A DNA stretch of 64,000 nt from Streptomyces xinghaiensis S187. GTDB taxonomy: Bacteria > Actinomycetota > Actinomycetes > Streptomycetales > Streptomycetaceae. The position numbers and the translations under genes were made by a program. Shown here piece after piece: positions 59,499 through 64,000 of this stretch (position 1 is the stretch's first letter; every line of letters begins with the position of its first letter). The stretch lies in NCBI RefSeq assembly GCF_000220705.2, contig NZ_CP023202.1:1984001-2048000 (forward strand). Direction: 5' to 3'. Under the pieces are notes generated by a model. That model was given only the letters and a program-made list of their open reading frames with translations. It ran no database searches and was not told where the DNA came from.

Positions 59499-61952
59499 CT
59501 AGGGCGTCGCGCCGGGTGCGGCGGGCCGGGCTGCCACGGAGGTCCTCCCGGCCGGTACGGGAACGGCCGTGTCGGCGGGGTGCCGCGGGCCGGGGATGCC
59601 CGGTTCCGGCACCGGCGGGGTCTCCGGTGTGCCGGGGCCCCGCGGCTCGTCGGGCTGCCGGGGCCCGTCCTCGCCCGGACCGCCCGGGCCCTCCGGCCCT
59701 TCCGGCCACTCCGGCTCCTGCGCCCGGTCCTGCTCGTGCTCCTCGTCGTCCGGTGCCTCGATGCTGATCCGGGGCAGCAGCCGGTCCAGCCACCGCGGCA
59801 GCCACCAGTTGACGCCACCGAGCAGGTGCATCAGCGCCGGCACCAGCAGGGTGCGCAGGACGAAGGCGTCGAGGGCGACGGCCGCGGCGAGCCCGATGCC
59901 GAACATCGCGATGATCCGGTCGCCGGTGAGGACGAAGGCCCCGAACACGGCGATCATGATGACGGCGGCGGAGTTGATCACCCGGCTGGTCTCGGCGAGC
60001 CCGACCCGGACCGAGCGGCGGTTGTCCCCGGTCCGGCGCCACTCCTCGTACATCCGGCTGACCAGGAAGACCTGGTAGTCCATGGAGAGCCCGAAGAGCA
60101 CCGACACCATGATCACCGGCAGGAAGGGCTCGATCGGCCCGCCGGCGCCGAGGCCCAGCAGCTCGCTCCCCCAGCCCCACTGGAAGACCGCGGTGACGAT
60201 CCCCAGGGACGAGGTGACGGCCATGACGTTCATCAGCGCGGCCTTCAGCGGTATGCCGACGCTGCGGAAGGCGAGGAGCAGCAGCAGGCTGCCGGAGGCG
60301 ATGACGGTGCCGATGAAGAGCGGCAGTTTCGCCGTGATGACGGAGGCGAAGTCGTCGTAGCCGGCGGTGGGGCCGCCGACGTGGGTGCGCAGGCCGGTGC
60401 CGTCCTGGGCCTCGGGGAGCACGTCGCCGCGGAGCCGCTCGACGAGTTCGGAGGTGGCGGTGTCCTGCGGGGAGGTCTCGGGGACGACGGTGATGACGCC
60501 CGTGCCGCCGTCGCGGTCGGTGGTCGCGCCGGTGACGGCGGCGACGCCGTCGGTGGCCCGCAGCTCGCCGGGCAGCTTGTCGAAGGCGGCCCGGTCGGCG
60601 GGGCCGCCGATCTCGGAGACCAGGGTCAGCGGGCCGTTGGTGCCGGGGCCGAAGCCGTCGGCGAGCAGGTCGTACGCCTGCCGGGTGGTGGAGCCGGCCG
60701 GGTGGTTGCCCTGGTCGGAGGTGCCGAGATGGAGGCCGAGGGCGGGCAGCGCGAGGACCGCCATGACGGCGACCGCCACGGCGCCGAGGATCCGCGGATG
60801 CCGCTCCACGAAGGCCGACCAGCGGACGGCGAACCCGGTGGCCTGCTCGGGCTCGGGGCCGTGCTCGGCGAGCCGGCGGCGCTCGCGGCGGCTCAGCGCC
60901 CGGTGGCCGATCAGCTTCAGCAGGGCCGGCAGCAGGGTGACGGAGGCGGCCACGGCGAGCAGGACGGTCAGCGAGGCGGCGACCGCGACGCCGTTGAGGA
61001 ACTCCAGCCGCAGGACGAGCATGCCGAGCAGCGCGATGAAGACCGTGCCGCCCGCGAAGACGACGGCGCGCCCGGAGGTGGCCACCGCCCGGGTCGCGGC
61101 TTCGGTGACGGACAGGCCCCGGCGCAGGCCGCGGCGGTGCCGGGTGACGATGAACAGCGCGTAGTCGATGCCGACGCCGAGGCCGACGAGCAGCCCGAGC
61201 ATGGGGGCGAAGTCGGCGACCGGCATCAGATGGCCGAGGAGGCCGATGCCGAGATAGCCGGTGCCCACGCTGACCAGGGCGGTCGCCAGGGGCAGGGCCA
61301 TCGCGGCGAGCGAGCCGAAGGCCAGGAGGAGGACGACGGCGGCCACGGCCAGTCCGACGAACTCGGCGGTGTGGCCGCCGGTCTCGCCGGGCTTGGCGAT
61401 GGCGGAGCCGCCGGTCTCGACCCGCAGTCCGCTCTCCTCCACGGCCCCGGCGGACTCGGAGGCTCCGCCGGATCCGGCGGCCTCGGCGGGCCGGGGCGAC
61501 TCGGCGGCCTCGGCGGTGGCCACGAGCCGCTCGGCCTGTGCCGCTCCGGTCTCGCCGGAGGCGGCGTCGAAGGCGACGGTGGCGTAGGCGGTCCGGCCGT
61601 CGGGGCTGATGCGGCCGGTGTCGTCGGGGCCGTAGGGGCCGCTGACGGAGCTCACGTCGGGGAGCCCGGCGATCTCGTCGAGGGTCGCGGTCATCCGCTC
61701 CTCGACCGCTTCCGCCCGTACGGTCCCGCGGTCGGTGTGCCAGACCACGGTGGCGCGGTCACCGCCCTGTCCGGGGAAGTTCTTCTCCATCAGGGCCGCG
61801 GCCCGTCCGGATTCGGTGCCGGGGATCTCGTAGTCGTCCGTGAAGGCGGAGCCGGCCAGGGTGGAGGCGAGGGCCGTCCCCCCGAGGGCGAGCAGCCAGA
61901 CCAGGATGACGACGAAACGGCGCCGGATGCACCAGCGGGCCAGAGCGGCCAT
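59499..61952 (-). CDS. MMPL-family RND-type transporter
   Basis: This 817-residue membrane protein is an MMPL/RND-family exporter. It has an N-terminal membrane helix (FVVILVWLLALGGTALAS), an extracytoplasmic domain to about 200, a first helix bundle with GLLVGLGVGIDYALFIVTRH, a second large external domain, and a second bundle with SVLFGLSMDYQVFLVSRMYE. The last 90 residues are Pro/Gly/Glu-rich and cytoplasmic. Substrate is unknown; lipids or hydrophobic small molecules are usual. The ATG (MAALARWCIRRRF) follows AGGGAG; the upstream extension to 62039 is rejected. It lies upstream of the LAL regulator pair, 165 bases away. Confidence 0.93.
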   Translation of the reverse strand: MAALARWCIRRRFVVILVWLLALGGTALASTLAGSAFTDDYEIPGTESGRAAALMEKNFPGQGGDRATVVWHTDRGTVRAEAVEERMTATLDEIAGLPDVSSVSGPYGPDDTGRISPDGRTAYATVAFDAASGETGAAQAERLVATAEAAESPRPAEAAGSGGASESAGAVEESGLRVETGGSAIAKPGETGGHTAEFVGLAVAAVVLLLAFGSLAAMALPLATALVSVGTGYLGIGLLGHLMPVADFAPMLGLLVGLGVGIDYALFIVTRHRRGLRRGLSVTEAATRAVATSGRAVVFAGGTVFIALLGMLVLRLEFLNGVAVAASLTVLLAVAASVTLLPALLKLIGHRALSRRERRRLAEHGPEPEQATGFAVRWSAFVERHPRILGAVAVAVMAVLALPALGLHLGTSDQGNHPAGSTTRQAYDLLADGFGPGTNGPLTLVSEIGGPADRAAFDKLPGELRATDGVAAVTGATTDRDGGTGVITVVPETSPQDTATSELVERLRGDVLPEAQDGTGLRTHVGGPTAGYDDFASVITAKLPLFIGTVIASGSLLLLLAFRSVGIPLKAALMNVMAVTSSLGIVTAVFQWGWGSELLGLGAGGPIEPFLPVIMVSVLFGLSMDYQVFLVSRMYEEWRRTGDNRRSVRVGLAETSRVINSAAVIMIAVFGAFVLTGDRIIAMFGIGLAAAVALDAFVLRTLLVPALMHLLGGVNWWLPRWLDRLLPRISIEAPDDEEHEQDRAQEPEWPEGPEGPGGPGEDGPRQPDEPRGPGTPETPPVPEPGIPGPRHPADTAVPVPAGRTSVAARPAAPGATP

Positions 61953-62161
61953 GTGGAGGAACTCCCTGGGTGCGGGGACAGCGCCGATCGGAGCGGATAA
62001 CACCCCAAAGAGCACTGGATGGGCGTTTTCCACTCTCACAGGAGAGGGAGATCAACAGGGCCTCTGTGCGGCAACTCACAGGGCTGCGGTGAACCGGGTC
62101 ACACGGCTCCGACCAGGGAATACGCCGACCGGCGGGGCGGCCGGAAGCGGGCGCACGACGA

Positions 62162-62194
62162 AGGGGCGGCCCTCCTCTCGGGAGAACCGCCCCT
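62162..62194 (-). terminator. gatB terminator
   Basis: AGGGGCGG and CCGCCCCT, with an inner CTCC/GGAG pairing, form a hairpin 45 bases after the gatB stop. Confidence 0.7.
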
Positions 62195-62239
62195 CACCGG
62201 ACGCCGCCGGGCAGGGCCCGGCCGGGGCCGGGCGTCCCG

Positions 62240-63748
62240 TCAGTCCTGCGGAGCCAGCCGCTCCAGGATCAGCTCGCGGACCCGCGCCGCGTCCGCCTGG
62301 CCCCGGGTGGCCTTCATGACCGCGCCGACCAGCGCGCCCGCCGCCGCGACCTTGCCGCCGCGGATCTTGTCAGCGATGGCCGCGTTGCCCGCGATGGCCT
62401 CGTCGACCGCCGCGCCGAGCGCGCCCTCGTCCGAGACGACCTTCAGGCCGCGCTTCTCGACGACCGTGTCCGGGTCGCCCTCACCGGCCAGCACGCCCTC
62501 GATGACCTGGCGGGCCAGCTTGTCGTTGAGCGAGCCCTCCGCGACGAGCGCCGAGACCCGGGCGACCTGCTCCGGGGTGATCGGCAGCGCCGTCAGCTCG
62601 ACGCCGTCCTCGTTGGCCCGGCGCGCCAGCTCGCCCATCCACCACTTGCGGGCCTGGTCGGCCGGGGCGCCCGCCTCGATCGTGGCGAGGATCGGCCCGA
62701 TCGCGCCGGCGTTGAGCACCGACCGCATCTCGTGGTCGTTCAGGCCCCACTCCGCCTTGAGCCGCTGCCGCCGCAGCCGCGGCAGCTCGGGCAGGCCGGC
62801 CCGCAGCTCCTCGATCCACTCCTTCGCCGGGGCGATCGGCACCAGGTCGGGCTCGGGGAAGTAGCGGTAGTCCTCCGCCTCCTCCTTGACCCGGCCGGGG
62901 GTCGTGGAGCCGTCGTCCTCGTGGAAGTGGCGGGTCTCCTGGACGATCGTGCCGCCGGTGGAGAGCACCGCGGCGTGCCGCTGGATCTCGAAGCGTGCGG
63001 CCCGCTCGACGCTGCGCAGCGAGTTGACGTTCTTCGTCTCGGAGCGGGTGCCGAAGGTCCCGGTGCCGTGCGGGCGCAGCGACAGGTTGACGTCGCAGCG
63101 CATCTGGCCCATCTCCATCCGGGCCTCGGAGACGCCGAGGGCCCGGATCAGCTCGCGCAGCTCGGCGACGTACGCCTTGGCGACCTCGGGGGCCCGCGCG
63201 CCGGCGCCCTCGATCGGCTTGGTGACGATCTCGATCAGCGGGATGCCGGCCCGGTTGTAGTCGAGCAGGGAGTGGACGGCGCCGTGGATGCGGCCGGTCG
63301 CGCCGCCGACGTGAAGGGACTTGCCGGTGTCCTCCTCCATGTGGGCGCGCTCGATCTCCACCCGGAAGACCTCCCCGTCCTCCAGTTCGACGTCCAGGTA
63401 GCCGTTGAAGGCGATCGGCTCGTCGTACTGAGAGGTCTGGAAGTTCTTCGGCATGTCCGGATAGAAGTAGTTCTTCCGGGCGAAGCGGCACCAGGGGGCG
63501 ATCTCGCAGTGGAGCGCGAGGCCGATCCGGATGGCCGACTCGACGCCGGTCGCGTTGACGACGGGCAGCGAGCCGGGCAGGCCGAGGCAGGTCGGGCATG
63601 TCTGCGTGTTGGGCTCGGCGCCCAGGGCGGTGGAGCACCCGCAGAACATCTTGGTGGCGGTGCCGAGCTCGACATGGACCTCCAGGCCCATGACGGGGTC
63701 GTAGGACGCGAGGGCGTCCTCGTACGACACCAGTTCAGTGACGGTCAC
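62240..63748 (-). CDS. gatB: Asp-tRNA(Asn)/Glu-tRNA(Gln) amidotransferase subunit B
   Basis: GatB holds the kinase and tRNA-binding part of GatCAB, which turns Glu-tRNA(Gln) into Gln-tRNA(Gln). The 502-residue protein has MGLEVHVELGTATKMFCGCS, the zinc cysteines in CGC and TCPTCLGLPGSLPVVN, the active-site segment KNYFYPDMPKNFQTSQYDEP, and a C-terminal YqeY/tail domain (KIRGGKVAAAGALVGAVMKA). The GTG start follows GAGGGAAGAG. It has the small membrane protein gene directly upstream; in related genomes gatA and gatC follow further upstream. Confidence 0.97.
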   Translation of the reverse strand: MTVTELVSYEDALASYDPVMGLEVHVELGTATKMFCGCSTALGAEPNTQTCPTCLGLPGSLPVVNATGVESAIRIGLALHCEIAPWCRFARKNYFYPDMPKNFQTSQYDEPIAFNGYLDVELEDGEVFRVEIERAHMEEDTGKSLHVGGATGRIHGAVHSLLDYNRAGIPLIEIVTKPIEGAGARAPEVAKAYVAELRELIRALGVSEARMEMGQMRCDVNLSLRPHGTGTFGTRSETKNVNSLRSVERAARFEIQRHAAVLSTGGTIVQETRHFHEDDGSTTPGRVKEEAEDYRYFPEPDLVPIAPAKEWIEELRAGLPELPRLRRQRLKAEWGLNDHEMRSVLNAGAIGPILATIEAGAPADQARKWWMGELARRANEDGVELTALPITPEQVARVSALVAEGSLNDKLARQVIEGVLAGEGDPDTVVEKRGLKVVSDEGALGAAVDEAIAGNAAIADKIRGGKVAAAGALVGAVMKATRGQADAARVRELILERLAPQD

Positions 63749-63761
63749 GGACTCTTCCCTC

Positions 63762-64000
63762 TCAGCCCAGCAGGACGTCGTCGTCGCCGAGGCGGCGCAG
63801 CTCGCGGACGAGGACGGCCACACCGGTGACGATGGCGGCGGCGGAGAACACCGCGTCGGCCAGCATCAGCGTGTCCTTCTCGCTCCGGGCGGTCTTCACC
63901 TGCTTCAGCACGCTCACGGCGCCGAAGAGTGTGGTGCCGATGGACAGATAGGTACCGGCCTTGGACTTCTTGAAGCCCTTGGCCTTGGAGAGATTGCTCA
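63762..64000 (-). CDS. Small membrane protein upstream of gatB, first base outside the window
   Basis: The frame begins at the edge with TG AGC AAT, so only the first base of an ATG or GTG start is missing, and it gives about 79 residues: MSNLSKAKGFKKSKAGTYLS, a hydrophobic stretch with SIGTTLFGAVSVL, and LADAVFSAAAIVTGVAVLVR, then charged RELRRLGDDDVLLG. Two membrane helices are likely. The stop is 13 bases before gatB, so they are in one operon. Function is unknown; a small membrane protein in this position is usual in Streptomyces. Confidence 0.75.
   Translation of the reverse strand, partial: SNLSKAKGFKKSKAGTYLSIGTTLFGAVSVLKQVKTARSEKDTLMLADAVFSAAAIVTGVAVLVRELRRLGDDDVLLG

Overview
The window is high-GC actinobacterial chromosome, almost certainly from a Streptomyces. 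The evidence is strong third-position GC bias, frequent GTG starts, many coupled start/stop overlaps, and a gene order that, from memory, is the conserved core block around rpmB, thiL/thiD, leuCD, ndgR, the cvn1/cvn2 conservons, accB/accE, the branched-chain amino acid genes and gatB in S. coelicolor. I see no transposase, integrase, phage gene or CRISPR array, so this is core chromosome and not an island.

Layout. Bases 1-8.7 kb: rpmB (L28), thiL-thiD, a stand-alone Lrp ligand-sensing domain, a DUF3515-type lipoprotein, ddlA, gpsA, plsC, cofC, a small CSD-like protein, the lysine-tailed HU protein HupS and a small unknown protein. Bases 8.8-15.1 kb: leuC-leuD divergent from the IclR regulator ndgR, a five-gene tRNA-Gln/tRNA-Glu cluster, gltX and a FAH-family hydrolase. 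Bases 15.2-26.2 kb: a small repeat-bearing peptide gene, then two complete tandem conservons (cvnABCD twice). Each encodes a membrane histidine kinase-like sensor, a roadblock protein, a DUF742 protein and a Ras-like GTPase. Bases 26.2-31.2 kb: accE-accB, a YceI-family protein, and cimA behind a leader that looks like an isoleucine-sensing attenuator. Bases 31.3-34.1 kb: ilvE, leuB and a 46-residue protein. Bases 34.3-42.4 kb: a large secreted glycosidase/metallophosphoesterase fusion, then the proline catabolic genes pruA and proline dehydrogenase with a divergent PucR-type regulator. Bases 42.5-48.3 kb: serA and ilvB-ilvN-ilvC behind a leader-peptide attenuator. Bases 48.3-62 kb: a GGDEF/EAL membrane protein, a 2-hydroxyacid dehydrogenase, an aldo/keto reductase, a PQQ-type sugar dehydrogenase lipoprotein, a DUF6191 protein, a LAL-type regulator and an MMPL transporter. 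Bases 62.2-64 kb: gatB and a small membrane protein whose first base lies outside the window.

The metabolic theme is branched-chain amino acid synthesis. cimA, ilvBN, ilvC, ilvE, leuB and leuCD are all here in separate transcription units, with three visible modes of control: NdgR at leuCD, and rare-codon leader peptides with terminators before both ilvB and cimA. The most unusual parts are the twin conservons with near-identical cvnB and cvnD segments, the divergent ANPRRT-repeat peptide beside them, the cimA leader, the two BldD-like boxes before the cyclic-di-GMP gene, and a group of genes with no Shine-Dalgarno whose start codon sits 6-7 bases after a TANNNT box, which suggests leaderless mRNAs.
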